The notes beneath the pieces were generated by a model. The model ran no database searches. It was given only the letters and a program-made list of their open reading frames with translations, and was not told where the DNA came from. A stretch of DNA of 64,000 bases from Carya illinoinensis (taxonomy: Eukaryota; Streptophyta; Magnoliopsida; Fagales; Juglandaceae). Made by a program: the position numbers and the translations under genes. Each line of letters opens with the position of its first letter. Positions within the stretch are counted from its first letter, which is position 1. Below, piece by piece: positions 24,098-36,351 of the stretch. The DNA is taken from positions 12,816,001 to 12,880,000 of the forward strand of contig NC_056758.1 in assembly GCF_018687715.1 (NCBI RefSeq), in the 5' to 3' direction.

Positions 24098-24131
24098 TTC
24101 AACATCTTCTTGGGAAATTTCACCAGTTTCA

Positions 24132-24780
24132 ATGGTTGGTGGTCGTGGTCGTGGTCATCATGGGCAGGTTCCGAATAAGGAAGCCCAACGCCGTGATCGC
24201 AATGTTCAGGGATTCGTGGATTGGATTAATGAAGTGGAGCATATTTTTGATTATAAGGAAGTCCCCAATCGTGTGAAAGTGAAACTGATCGCCATCAAAC
24301 TCAAGGGCAGAGCATCTGCATGGTGGGAGTAGTTGCGACGTTCACGAGATAGGCAGGGCAAGGCCAAGATCACTGATTGGGAGAAGATGAAGAAGAAGAT
24401 GAAGGGTCACTTCCTTCCCTTCGGCTACACGCAAACCTTGTTTTAGCGACTTCATGCGTTGAGGCAGGGCACTCGATCAGTCGATGATTACACGGAGGAG
24501 TTTTACCAATTGGTCGCCCGGAACGATTTATCTGAGACGGAGGAGCAGATGGTGGCACGGTATTTGGGGGGTTTGCACCAGCCCTTGCAAGATGTCCTCA
24601 GCCTTCATTCATTGTGGAATGTTTTCGAAGCCTACCATCGTGCACTTGTTATTGAAAAATAGCAAAACAGGAGACCAGCGATCAGGGGCAATCAAAACAG
24701 TTAGCTAGTTCGCCCTCAGGATTTATCTACAACAGCCTACTATTAGATGTTTTCGTTGTGGTGAACAAGGGCATAGGGAG
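24132..24780 (+). pseudogene. gag of gypsy copy 1, with zinc knuckle in the next frame
   Basis: The frame starts MVGGRGRGHHGQVPNKEAQ, passes the gag segment FVDWINEVEHIFDYKEVP and KLKGRASAWWE, and continues as [20 protein letters not shown]. At least four TAG stops (about 24331, 24444, 24660 and 24703) sit where glutamine (CAG) is expected; copy 2 has CAG or CAA at most of these sites. After the last TAG (TACTATTAG) the zinc knuckle CFRCGEQGHR continues in the +1 frame, which is also the pol frame. Gag would coat the particle RNA. Confidence 0.8.
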
Positions 24781-27700
24781 ACTGATTGCAGGAAGCCTGC
24801 TAATCAAAAGGGTAAAAATTTGTTGATTGAGGAAACCATGGTAGACGAGACTGAGGAGATTGGTGAGCCTGTGTATGACGATGATGAGACTGATGATGTG
24901 CTGTATGGAGATGGTCATGAGACTCTGGTCGTTCGCAAGAGTCTACTGACTCCCAAGGGCGATTCAGGGGACGATTGGTTGTGAACCAATATTTTTCACA
25001 CGGCCTGCACAGTTGCAGATAAAGTCTACAAAATGATCATTGACAGCGGTAGTTGTGAGAATGTAGTGTCCGAGGAGGTTGTCCAGAAATTACAGTTGAA
25101 GACGGACCGTCATCCTAAGCCATACAAGTTGTCATGGCTAAATAAAGGCAATGAGGTAACAGTTGATAGGCGATGCCTCGTGTCTTTTTCAATTGGTAGA
25201 AAATATTTCGATAATGCCTGGTGTGATGTTGTGTCTATGGATGCGTGTCATGTATTGTTGGGTCGACCTTGGCAGTATGATCGCAGTGTCATTCATAATG
25301 GACGGAAGAATACATATTCCCTTAACATAAGGGAAAAAAGATTGTGTTGGCGCCCCGGCTGGAAGGACTCACTCCTACCCCGGTAGCCAATAATACTAAC
25401 CTGCTTTCCATGTCCAGGTTTTTAGATGAGATTGAGCATGGAGGCGTGGTCTATGCTTTACTACCTTGCGAGAATAGTGCAGTAGACGTGGATACAGATT
25501 TACCAGTAGAGGTGCAGCGGCTGCTAGCAGAATTCTCTGACTTGATGCCAGAGGATCTTCCTCCTGGGCTACCGCCTATGAGGGATATTCAGCATCAAAT
25601 TGACCTTGTTCCTGGGTCAAGTTTGCCAAATCGACCAGCATATCGCCTCAGTCCCAAGGAGGCTGAAGAGTTGTAGTGACAGGTGGTAGAGCTGTTGGAG
25701 AGGGGCTATATCCGAGAGAGTATGAGCCCATGTGCAGTCCCTGCCCTGCTAGTGCCAAAGAAAGATGGTTCTTGGCGTATGTGTGTTGACAGCCGAGTGA
25801 TCAACAGAATTACAGTGGAAGTACCGGTTTCTAATTCCCCGTCTGGATGATATGTTGGATCAGCTATCCGGTTCTAAGGTCTTCTCAAAAATTGACCATA
25901 AAAGCAGATACCACCAGATCAGAATAAGGCCTGGAGATGAGTGGAAGACGGCGTTTAAGACGCCACAAGGGTTGTATGAGTGGATGGTCATGCCTTTTGG
26001 GCTATCCAATGCGCCCAGCACGTTCATGAGATTTATGCATCAGGTCTTGCGGCCTTTTATGGGGAAATTTGTTGTAGTTTACTTCGATGATATCCTCATT
26101 TATAGTCCGACATGGGCTTCACACTTTGATCACCTCCGTTCTGTTTTTGAGATGTTGAAAACGGAGTGCCTGTTTGTCAATCAAAAGAAGTGTTCTTTCT
26201 TCACTACGTCTATGACTTTTCTTGGTTTTCTTGTGTCTACTGATGGTGTTCATGCAAATTAGTCAAAGATAGATGCCATCTTGGAGTGGCCCAGACCAAG
26301 GACCTTACATGACATCCGAAGTTTCCATGGATTGGCATCTTTCTACCGTCGGTTCATTAGAAATTTCAGTACTCTGATTGCCCCTCTCACAGAGTGCCTC
26401 AAGAGGCGTGATTTCCAGTGGTCTGAGGAGGCAGAGGCTAGTTTTCAACTGGTCAAGCAGAAGATGATCGAGGCACCAGTTTTGGCACTCCCTGATTTTG
26501 ACAAAGTGTTCGAGGTAAATTGTGATGCATCTGGCATTGGCATTGGTGGTGTTCTGAGTCAGGCAGGTCGTCTAGTTGCTTTTTTCAGTGAGAAGCTATC
26601 GGGATCAAAGAAAAATTATTCCACTTATGATCTGGAGTTCTATGCCATAGTTCAGTCCCTGAAGCATTGGCGTCACTACCTAGTACAGAAGGAGTTTATT
26701 CTATTTACCGATCATGAGGCCCTGAAGTACATCAATGGCCAACACAAGCTGAGTAGACGTCATGCCAAGTGGGTGGCATACTTGCAAGAATTCACCTTTA
26801 TGCTGAGGCACCAAGCAGGGAGTCTGAACCGCATCGCAGATGCCCTGAGCCGTCGTACCTTACTCCTCACCACCATGAGTACCAAAGTTGCAGGCTTTGA
26901 GACATTCACAGATATGTATGCAGCTGATCCTTCCTTTGGTAGGATATTTTAGGAGGTAACTAATGGTCATCATCATGATTTTGTTTTGCATAATGGGTAT
27001 ATGTTTCGTGGATTCCAGTTGTGCATTCCAAATTGTTCATTGAGGCAGCAAATTATAAGTGAGCTCCATAATGAGGGACACTTTGGCCGAGATAAGACCT
27101 TGGCTCTTATCTCTTCTGACTTTTATTGGCCCAAGTTGACTAGTGATGTGGCCCATTACGTGGACCGTTGTTATGTGTGCCAGCGGTCTAAGGGAGTTCT
27201 CACCAATGCGGGCTTGTACACTCCCTTACCTGTTCCTGAAACTCCTTGGTTCGATGTCAGCATGGATTTTGTATTGGGCTTACCCCGCACCCAAAGGGCC
27301 TCGGATTCTATCTTTGTTGTGGTTGACAGATTTTCCAAGATGGCCCATTTTGTAGCTTGCAGGAAGACTATGGATGCTGTCCGGATTGCCCATCTTTATT
27401 TCAGGGAGATTGTACATTTACATGGTGTTCCTCGATCCATCACTTCAGATCGTGATACCAAGTTCATCAGTCATTTCTGGAAGAGCCTGTGGGAGAAACT
27501 GGGAACACAGTTGAATTTTAATAGTGCCTACCACCCCAGACGGATGGCCAAACCGAGGTGGTGAACTGGAGTTTGGGCAACCTTTTGAGATGTTTGGCAG
27601 GAACTAAGCCGAAGCAGTGGGATTTGGCATTGCCTCAAGCAGAATTTGCCTACAACAGATCGAAAAACAGAACCACAGGCTTAAGCCCATTTGAGATTGT

Positions 27701-28130
27701 CTATGGTCAAAACCCATCAGGGGTGCTGGACTTAGCCCCTATTCCACGTATAGGACGTTTCAGTCCTAAAGCAGATGAGATGGCAGATACCCCATGAGCA
27801 GGTGAAACAGACCATTCATGAGAGCAATACCAAGTACAAGACTCGGGTTGACAGACATCGTCGTCAGGTACTTTTTGATGTTGGTGATTTTGTTTGGGCT
27901 ATATTAACTCGTGATCGTTTTCCTGTTGGCGAGTATAATAAGCTTAAGGATCGGAAGATTGGACCTTGTGAGGTCGTGCAGAAGATCAATGATAACGCTT
28001 ACAGGTTGTGCCTTCCCAGTCACTTGAAGACTTCTGATGTCTTTAATGTGAAGCACCTAAGTCCTTGTTTTGTGGATTCTGATGACACTACCCTGAACTC
28101 GAGGACGAGTTCTTTCCAACTCGGGGCGAC
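24781..28130 (+). pseudogene. pol of gypsy copy 1: protease, RT, RNase H, integrase
   Basis: The protease carries MIIDSGSCENVVS (25033 on). The reverse transcriptase runs from about 25590 to 26270 with [15 protein letters not shown] and the active site [10 protein letters not shown] (near 26080). RNase H follows (26500-26860: NCDASGIGIGGVLSQ, FTDHEALKYI). The integrase has the HHCC segment (27060-27190: HNEGHFGRDKT, CYVCQRSKG), then MDFVLGLP and SDRDTKF. One base is lost at about 27540 in the HPQTDGQ-like motif, and pairing frames resume at 27558 and 27775. Stops include about 25674 and 26260, with a further frame break near 25820. I do not see a chromodomain; the end reads SRTSSFQLG and runs into the LTR. 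Non-functional. Confidence 0.85.
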
Positions 28131-28767
28131 TGATGCAGGGGAATCCGAGACAGATGATGCTGAGCTGTCAGATTGCACCTTGATGACGCTGAGATACCAT
28201 GAGTTGGCAGATCAGCGCAAAGGCGAGAATTGATTGTGATATGTTCCTCATTGGGGCCGTTTTGAGTGCGTTTCAGTCTTTTGGCCATAACTTTGGCTAC
28301 GGGTGTCGGAATCGCACATAAGACCCCAATTCGGAAAGCTCTTTTCGGCACACACGCTGCCACATTGAGCATGACTCCACATGCCTTTTTTTCGACCTCA
28401 AATTCTGCTATTTTTCCCTCCGAATCACTAGTTTTAGTTATTTTTTGCTATTTATGGTAATATTTTATTTGTTAGTTAGGAAGTCATTTTAAATCCGATT
28501 TGAGCCAAATTTTTTTGCAGATTGCTTATTTTATTTTGAATTTCAATTTAGAGTGATTTTCGAGATTTTGCTATTTTTGGCAAAATTCGGATAAATACAA
28601 TTTTTAGCTATAACAGTCCATCTTGTGGACTGATTTTCATTATTGATTGATTTTATAATGTTTCGTTAAACCCTAGAGACTTTTCTCTCTGGTTTTGAGC
28701 AAATTTTCTCCTGTGAATCATCTGTTGGAACTAGCCTGCAGGATAATCACTATGCTGTCCGGCGTCA
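28131..28767 (+). repeat. LTR 2, shared by both gypsy copies
   Basis: It serves as the right LTR of copy 1, and a primer-binding site (TGGCATAAGAGC, 28770-28781) follows it directly. It therefore also acts as the left LTR of copy 2. It is preceded by the purine-rich stretch TCGGGGCGAC. Confidence 0.8.
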
Positions 28768-28815
28768 GTTGGCATAAGAGCTTCAACATCTTCCTGGGAA
28801 ATTTCACCAGTTTCA

Positions 28816-29430
28816 ATGGTTGGTGGTCGTGGTCATGGTCGTCGTGGGCAGGTTCCGAATGAGGAAGCCCAACGCCATGATCACAGCGTTCAGGTATTCG
28901 TGGATTGGATTAATGAAGTGGAGCGTATTTTTGATTATAAGGAAGTCCCTGATCGTGTGAAAGTGAAACTGATCGCCATCAAACTCAAGGGCAGAGCATC
29001 TGCGTGGTGGGAGCAATTGCGACGTTCACGAGACAAGCAGGGCAAGGCCAAGATCACTGATTGGGAGAAGATGAAGAAGAAGATGAAGGGTCACTTCCTT
29101 CCCTTCGGCTACGCGCAAACCTTGTTTCAGTGACTTCATGCGTTGAGGCAGGGCGCTCGATCAGTCGATGATTACACGGAGGAGTTTTACCAATTGGTCG
29201 CCCGGAACGATTTATCTGAGATGGAGGAGCAGATGGTGGCTCGGTATTTAGGGGGTTTGCGCCAACCCTTGCAAGATGTCCTCAGCCTTCATTCACTGTG
29301 GAATGTTTCCGAAGCCTACCAGCGTGCACTTGCTGTTGAAAAACAGCAAAACAGGAGACCAGGGATCAGGGGCGATCAAAACAGTCGGCCAGTTCGCCCT
29401 CAGGATTTATCTGCAACAGTCTACTATTAG
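28816..29430 (+). pseudogene. gag of gypsy copy 2
   Basis: It matches the copy 1 gag and keeps WWEQLRRSR and AVEKQQNRRP where copy 1 has stops. One TGA (about 29131-29133) replaces CGA before LHALRQG. The frame ends at the same TACTATTAG as in copy 1, just before the zinc knuckle, which is again in the +1 frame. Confidence 0.8.
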
Positions 29431-30385
29431 ATGTTTTCGTTGTGGTGAACAAGGGCATAGGGCGACTTTTCTGGGTTTTGTTGTGTCTACTGATGGTGTT
29501 CATGCAGATCAGTCAAAGATAGATGCCGTCTTGGAGTGGCCCAGACCAAGGACCTTACGTGACATCCGAAGTTTCCATGGATTGGCATCTTTCTACCGAC
29601 AGTTCATTAGAAATTTCAGTACTCTGATTGCCCCTATCACAGAGTGTCTCAAGGGGCGTGATTTCCAGTGGTCTGAGGAGGCAGAGGCTTGTTTTCAACT
29701 GGTCAAGCAGAAGATGACCGAGGCACCAGTTTTGGCACTCCCTGATTTTGACAAAGTGTTCGAGATAAATTGTGATGCATTTGGCGTTGGCATTGGTGGT
29801 GTTCTAAGTCAGGCAGGTCGTCCGGATGCTTTTTTCTGTGAGAAGCTATCGGGATCAAAGAAAAATTATTCCATTTATGATCTGGAGTTCTATGCCATAG
29901 TTCAGTCCCTGAAGCATTGGCGTCACTACCTAGTACAGAAGGAGTTTATTCTATTTACCGATCATGAGGCCCTGAAGTACATCAATGGCCAACACAAGCT
30001 GAGTAGACGTCATGCCAAGTGGGTGGCATACTTGCAAGAATTCACCTTTACGCTGAGGCAACAAGCAGGGAGTCTGAACTGCGTCGCAAATGCCCTAAGC
30101 CGTCGTACCTTACTCCTCACCTCAGATCGTGATACCAAGTTCATTAGTCATTTCTGGAAGAGCCTGTGGGGGAAACTAGGAACACAGTTGAATTTTAGTA
30201 GCGCCTACCACCCTCAGACGAATGGCCAGTCCGAGGTGGTGAACCGGAGTTTGGGCAACCTTTTGAGATGTTTGGCAGGAACTAAGCTGAGGCGGTGGGA
30301 TTTGGCATTGCCTCAAGCAGAATTTGCCTACAACAGATTGAAAAACAGAACCACAGGCTTTGTATTAAAAGATCGACGAGCATAG
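29400..30385 (+). pseudogene. Deleted pol of copy 2: zinc knuckle, RNase H, integrase core
   Basis: One open frame joins the gag zinc knuckle (CFRCGEQGHR) to the end of the reverse transcriptase (TFLGFVVSTDG), then a whole RNase H (NCDAFGVGIGGVLSQ, FTDHEALKYI), then the second half of the integrase core (SDRDTKFISHFWKSL, AYHPQTNGQSEVVNRSL). Relative to copy 1, about 1434 and 573 bases are missing, both multiples of three, with 4-base matches (GACT, TCAC) at the joints. The frame upstream of the zinc knuckle (from 29276) is an out-of-frame gag shadow. Protease, most of RT and the integrase zinc part are absent, so the product could not support transposition alone. Confidence 0.75.
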
Positions 30386-32047
30386 TGGATTTTGTCTGTA
30401 TTGTTGGACCCTGACCATACTGGAAAAATGCCTCAACAATTTATAATGTCATCTTCGATTTCTAGCTTTCTACAAGAAGAAGAGATGGTCACTTGGCTCA
30501 CAAGATCTCCTCTCTTTGCAAATAGATAAGTCTCCCTATTATTCCTTTTCATCTTTAACCTGCATTTTAGGGTAGTTTGGGTGATCGTTAAAAAACGACA
30601 TTAGGCACCTGAACGGCATGCTGCATAATGTCATGCAACGTATGCCATGGACTCAATGTTGGCCAGCATTACCCCCATCATCCCAGTTTACAAGCAAGTG
30701 AGCTTAGCAACAAGGCTCATTGGTGTGGGCACGGGAGCACAGTCAAAGCCAGAGCCTGCCTTAAGTGTCACCACATCGAACCGGCATCCATTGTCACACC
30801 AATCACATCCGTCAAGCGGGGCAAGCAAGGAGCCTACCAGGTGGCATACTTGTTGTGGCTCGCTACCAACCTCTTGGGTTGAGTGGTAAATCCTTGCCCA
30901 TGAGTAGTGAAGCCAACACTGACCACCATCAAGCCCGTCAGCATTTTCTATCATTGTTGTGGTGCTCCTCACCCCATGGCAAGCTTGGAACCGCCATAAG
31001 CACACAAACAATGCTCATCTCGAGTGTAGGATGCCGAAGTGGTCTTTGTACCAGCATACATGACCAGCAACCATGGTCCTACCAGTCCTCCCTCCTCTCT
31101 CACAGGTAAGCAGGATAGCTCACCTACTTATCCTCCCCAAGGGGTGAGTAGTGAAGCTTGCCTACCGTGACACACAAGTTGGTCAGGCTTGACGCCCGCC
31201 GTTTAAAGCTCCTTTCTTGCCTCATGGGTTCAGCTCACCCATGCAACAAGCTCCCACTTTACCAGTGCTTACGAGTTGAGCTTGCTTGCACGATAGGCTC
31301 CTTGTCAAGCTCCACGGGCCAAACTCATCTTGGGCATGACCACACCTCGCTCAATCTAGGTGAGATCCCCCCACTAAGTCTCATGGTCTATTTGTCGCAA
31401 AGATGGTCACCACCTGAAAGTCGTACACCAGCTTTGAGAAAACATCTAAGTTGCTACCTTGCTCCGTCTTTTGAATCAGATTTATAGCAAGAACCACCAT
31501 GAGAATGCCTCGTCCCTTCATGCCGGATGTGTTTGGTCGCCACAGAAGCTTTATCCACCACCGTTGCTTGCCACCATTTCTCTCTACTTTTTTATAGGTT
31601 GAGCCACTACCATCTTGACAAGCTGCATGCACCACTACCTCTTACATGGACCAATCCACTTCTAGCCATGTAATGTACTCCAACTATCTATTTTGCCTAG
31701 ATGACTAACCCAAAAGGAGGTTGAATTGGTTTGTTTTTAAAAAAATTAACAATTACAAATCAACTGCACAATGTAAAATGTGAATAAAATACTAAGCAAT
31801 AGTAAATAAAAAGAGTAAGGATAAGAAAGATGCAAACTCAGTATTTTAAGGAGGTTCGGCTTCATTTCCTATGTCTTCGCCTAAAGTTACCCATTGATAA
31901 TTTCTAAATTTACTATACAACCTCCATCAGGTGGAGATAGAAACCTATTATACTTTTGAGTAATATCACTTCAAAGAATCCGTGTAGAGCACCTTATACA
32001 CTTACAATCACATTACGAGTGGTACTTCAACTATTCCTCATGTAAAA
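30386..32047. other. Unrecognised region between gypsy and Tekay-like elements
   Basis: 30600-31680 is richer in GC than its surroundings and shows open frames of 80-115 codons in several frames on both strands, none of known family. Words such as GAGTAGTGAAGC recur near 30902 and 31146, which hints at an old repeat. 31680-32040 resembles the end of a copia-type LTR (AAGGAGGTTCGGCTTC followed by a CTTCGCCT word). No gene is claimed. Confidence 0.35.
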
Positions 32048-35000
32048 TGTGACGCCCCCAAATCCCACATACGGACACATGGAAATCGAGATGTCGGGAT
32101 GATAACAACACAGGTCACCACCCTATCGCCAAGTGCCAAGTGTGTATACATGCAACAAGTGTGCAATAAAAATACACAGCAGATAATAAAAGTCTTATAA
32201 CTAAGTACCAGAATTTTTCTTTATTTAATACAAACCCTTTTAAAACATACATAATAAAATATTACAAGGCTCAAATATCATTTCAAAACCAAACTACAAG
32301 GCATAGAACTCCAAATCAATACTCTGGCGGAGCTGCCTCCTCGGGCTCAGCCTCCTCCTCTTCTTCCACATCTGCATCAAAGTCTATGGTACCAAAATGT
32401 GACGCCCCCAAATCCCCACGCACGGACACGGGGAAATCGAGACGTCCGGTTGATGACATCACGGGTCACCACCCTATCAACAAGTGCCAAGTGTGTGTAT
32501 AAGCAACAAATGTGCACGAAGAAACACGCAGCGGATAAGCAAAGTCAATAACTAAGTACCAAAATTTTTCTTAATTTAATACAAAACTGTTCAAAACATA
32601 CATAATAAAATATTACAAAACACAAATATAGTTTTAAACCAAATAACAAAACTTAAACTTTAACTTCAGCACCCTGGCAGAGCCGCATCCTCGGGCTCAG
32701 CCTCCTCCTCCTCATCCTCGATCTCTGCACCAAAATCTACGGTACCAAAAATGGTGCTGCAGGTAAGTAAAATCCAAACACCACCAGATAAAAACATATA
32801 AAACTCAAACAATATGCATGAAAGGATGCCAATGCTCAAAACCCATAAAATCATATTTTTTCCACACACGCCAAAAATCTCATTGGGCCCAAAACATATT
32901 CTTTCCAATTATCACGCCAAAAGTCACATTTGGCCCATATCAAACTCAAACCGTTAACCAATTAATCTGTATGCACCTTGACCTCCCCTAGGGGTCATCC
33001 ACACACCCTGGCTCCAGTGCTACACTGTAGATAACGACCACGCATGTGACACCTAAACGAGCGATGTCCAGTTCCACACCCTACGCGTTCGTAGCCAAGC
33101 ATCCTCTAACCCTCCCCAGCGAAGGGCCACGGAGTCGGTGCGTAGAGTAATGCCCGGTTCCGCACCCAGCTCGTTTGTAGCCAAGCATCCTCTAGCCCCC
33201 GCTCCTGTCGTCGCCTAGCGACAACTCAGGGGACGTCACTCAGTTTATTACACTCCCAAGTGACTAGAGGAGCTCCACCGGGATAATACCCCATCCCGGC
33301 TTGGGGTCATGATACACACGCACCCAAAAATCCACTTATGCCAATAAAACATGATTTTCTCAAATTAAATAAAACGCATGTGCATGCACCATGTAAATGC
33401 AATTTCAATGCACAAAACGATCAACCAACCATAAATCAATAAATCAAGCAACTCCATCCTCCATTCATCCGACCCCCGAATTCCTCGAACTCAGTCTGAA
33501 ATCAGCCAACTAACAATAAATAATTATTGAATGAGCAAAATATATTTAAATCTAAAAGTAGGGTTTGGAAAATATTTACAGCGCTATATGGTATTTTTCG
33601 AAAGCTCGCGGCGTTGCAAACGGCGGAAGAAAAGCAACGTAACAGTGTAATTTACACTGTAGCCGTGGGTAATAAATTACCCACTTTCGAACGGTGACAA
33701 ACAAAGGCACGAAATTGATAGGGAATGCTCTTGAAATATTTATGAAGTTAAGGGAAACGAATTTCGGCCGTGGGTGGCGGTGGAAATGGCGAAAGAAGCG
33801 GAAAAAGCTCAAATCGAAGTTAAGCTCGTGGGAGCTGCTCCGGCAACGGATCGAAGCCAGAAATGGGTGATTTAGGTCGGCAAGAGGTAGGGGAAGAAGC
33901 TGTGAATAGATGGTGGCCAGAGGTGGTGCAACGGCGCCGGAATCGGTGAAAAGCCGTATGGCTTGGAGGAGCTCATGGTGGCTAACGGTGGCTCGAATGG
34001 AGGTGAAACTTGGTGGGGATGTTCACCAGTGAGAGGGGAAGAAAACTGGGTGGGTGGTGTAGGCCACACCATCGGCGAGAGGTGGTTCTAGGCTGCGAAA
34101 GCAACCGACAACAGAGGAGAAAAATAGGGCAGGTGCCGTGACTTCCAACCGTGTGTAGCGACTAACGACTGATCCGATGGCTCTGAAAATTGGTGGGGAT
34201 GAACTCTGGTGGGAGGGGAAGAGAATGGTGGGGATGGCGTACAACACAACCGCCGGATGGTGGCGTAATGGGCGACCGAAGTGGCAGCGACGGTAAGGGA
34301 AAAAAGAAGGGGTAGCGTGCGGGAGAGAGGAAACGGGGAAGAAAGAAGAAGAAAAAGAAAGAAAAGAAAGAAAAGAAGAAAAAGAAAAGGAAAAAGGGAA
34401 AAAAGAAAAAGAGAAAAGAAAAAAAATGAGGTTCAATCCTCACTCCGGAAACTAAAAATAGATTCGTCGAAAACGATTTTAAAACCGTAAAATGACTAAA
34501 ATAAATCAAACACAACATCAAATAAATTAAAAACTAATTAAAATACATTAATTTAAAATAAATAAACTAATATATTAATTAAATTAAAAACACTCCTTCA
34601 GTGAAAACACATGTAAAAACGGGGTTATCACACAAAATAGTGCCACAGGTAAGTAATGATCCAAACGCCACAAGATAAAAACATATTAAACTCAACAATA
34701 TGCATGAAAGAATGCAAAATGCACATATCCCATAAATCCACATTTTCCCACGCACGCCAAAATCTCATTTTGGCCCAAAACATATCATTTAAACAGATCC
34801 TTGTCATTATCCCTGATAATGGCCCAAATCAAGAGAACCACCATTTTTTCCAGAAAATGGATCACAACAACCTCAAGCAAAACGTCGCCATTTTCCCAGA
34901 AACCCGTTCCAATTATCGCATGCACCATGATCTCCCCTAGGGATCATTCGCACACACACTCTGGCTCCTGTGCCACACCGCAGGTAACGACTATGCATGT

Positions 35001-36351
35001 GACACGTAAACGAGCGATGCCCAGTCTCCCGCCTCGCGTGTACCTGGACCAGGCCATCCTCTAGTCCCCGCCAGCCTAGGAACCACGGAGTCGACACGAC
35101 AGCGTTAACGTATCGTGCGATCTGGTCGTCGCCCAGCGACAACTCAGGGGATGTCACTTAGTTTTATCCACTTCCGAGTGACCAAAGGAGGTCCACCGAA
35201 ATAATACCCCATCCCGGGTTGGGGTCGTGATACACACGCACCCAAAAACCCATTTACGCAAATAAAATCAGTTTTTCTCAATTTAATAAATGAACATGAA
35301 TGCACTATGCAATACATACCTCAAGACACAATCCATCCAATAAATAACAAAATCAACAATAACAAACAACTCCGTTCTCAATCCATCCAACCCCTGACTC
35401 CTCGAACTCAATCCGGAATTAACCAACCAGTCAATGAATTTATTATAAAAGTAATAATATATTTAAATTTAAAGTAGATTTTGAAAAATACTTACAGAGC
35501 TATATGATAATTTTTGAAGGATCAAGGAGCTGCAAACGGCGGAGAAAAAGCAACGTAACAGTATAAAATACACTGTGGCCGTGGGTTGTAAAATACCAAC
35601 TTTCGAACGGGGACAAACCAAGACTTGGGATTGATAGGGAATGGCCTAGAGATGTTTATGAAACTAATGGAAGTGATATTTGGCCGTGGGTAGCGGTGAA
35701 AATGGCGGTGGAAGTGAAAAAATGGCAAAACAGAGTTGAGCTCGTGGGAGCTGCTCCGGCAACGGATCGGCGTCAGAAATGGGTGGTTTAGGATGGCAAG
35801 AGGTAGATGATGAAGTGGTGAAGAGATGGTGGTCGGAGGTAGAATGACGGTAGTGGAAATGCACAAAAACCGTGCGGCTTGGAGGGGCTCTCGGTGGCAA
35901 ACGGTGGCTCGGATGGAGGTGAAATTTGGTGGGGTGGTTCACCGGCCGAAGAGGAAGAGAACTGGGTGGGTGGTGTAGGCTACGGTGGCCGAACGGCAGT
36001 GGTCTGGGCTGAGAAGGCAAACGGTAACAGAGGAGAGAGAGAGAACGTGCAGCGCGCGGACGGGGAAGAAGAAAGAAAAAGAAGAAAAAAAAAAAGAAAA
36101 GAAGGAAAGGAAAAAGAAAAGGAAAAGAGAAAAAGAAAAAGAGAAGAAAAAAAAAAGATAGGGAAAAAAAATGAGGTCCAATCCTTACATCCGGAGTCCA
36201 AAAACTGATCCGACGAAAACAATTTTTAAAAATTATAAAACGACTAAAATAAATCTAATTAAAATACAATAAATTAAACTAAAAGAACTAATATTTTAAT
36301 TAAATTAAAATACTCCTTCAGTGAAAATACACGTAAAAACGGGGTATCACA
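32048..36351 (-). repeat. 3' LTR of Tekay-like element, split by a solo LTR
   Basis: On the minus strand it starts TGTGATACCCCG at 36351 and ends GGGGGCGTCACA at 32048. It is interrupted between 32397 and 34638 by another LTR of the same family. Without the insert it is about 2.06 kb. On its pol side lies the polypurine tract (AAGGGGAGAGGA on the minus strand), which fixes its end. The inner part has a purine-rich tract (36063-36170). Confidence 0.85.
32398..34632 (-). mobile_element. Solo LTR of Tekay-like family nested in another LTR
   Basis: The segment starts TGTGACGCCCCCAAATCCCC and ends GGGGTTATCACA. It is a full-length LTR (2235 bp) related to the one it interrupts. CAAAA at 32393-32397 and again at 34633-34637 is the 5-bp target duplication. 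No internal sequence is left, so recombination between its own two LTRs is the simplest origin. The purine-rich tract at 34320-34425 is shared with the host LTR. Confidence 0.92.

Larger units (their letters stand above)
23446..28767 (+). mobile_element. Ty3/gypsy LTR retrotransposon, copy 1
   Basis: Two LTRs of about 637 bp bound an internal region with a primer-binding site for initiator methionine tRNA and gag, protease, reverse transcriptase, RNase H and integrase. The LTRs differ at about 34 positions by my hand count (near 5%), almost all transitions, so the insertion is not very recent. The left target duplication candidate is ATCTT (23441-23445). The right one cannot be checked because the second LTR runs straight into another gag. 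Confidence 0.85.
28131..30360 (+). mobile_element. Ty3/gypsy copy 2, internally deleted, right LTR missing
   Basis: After the shared LTR come a primer-binding site, a less damaged gag, and an internal region that matches copy 1 but lacks two stretches. Matching to copy 1 ends at about 30360 in the segment KNRTTG, and no third LTR follows. The right side was probably removed by deletion. Confidence 0.85.

Noticed and set aside
30628..31635. Several frames of 80-115 codons in a GC-richer block
   Set aside because: They overlap each other in different frames and on both strands, and none shows a known motif.
34023..34521. Frames rich in phenylalanine and serine, or in lysine and arginine
   Set aside because: They are translations of the purine-only tract in the LTR and of its flanks, not genes. 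The same holds for 35879-36222.
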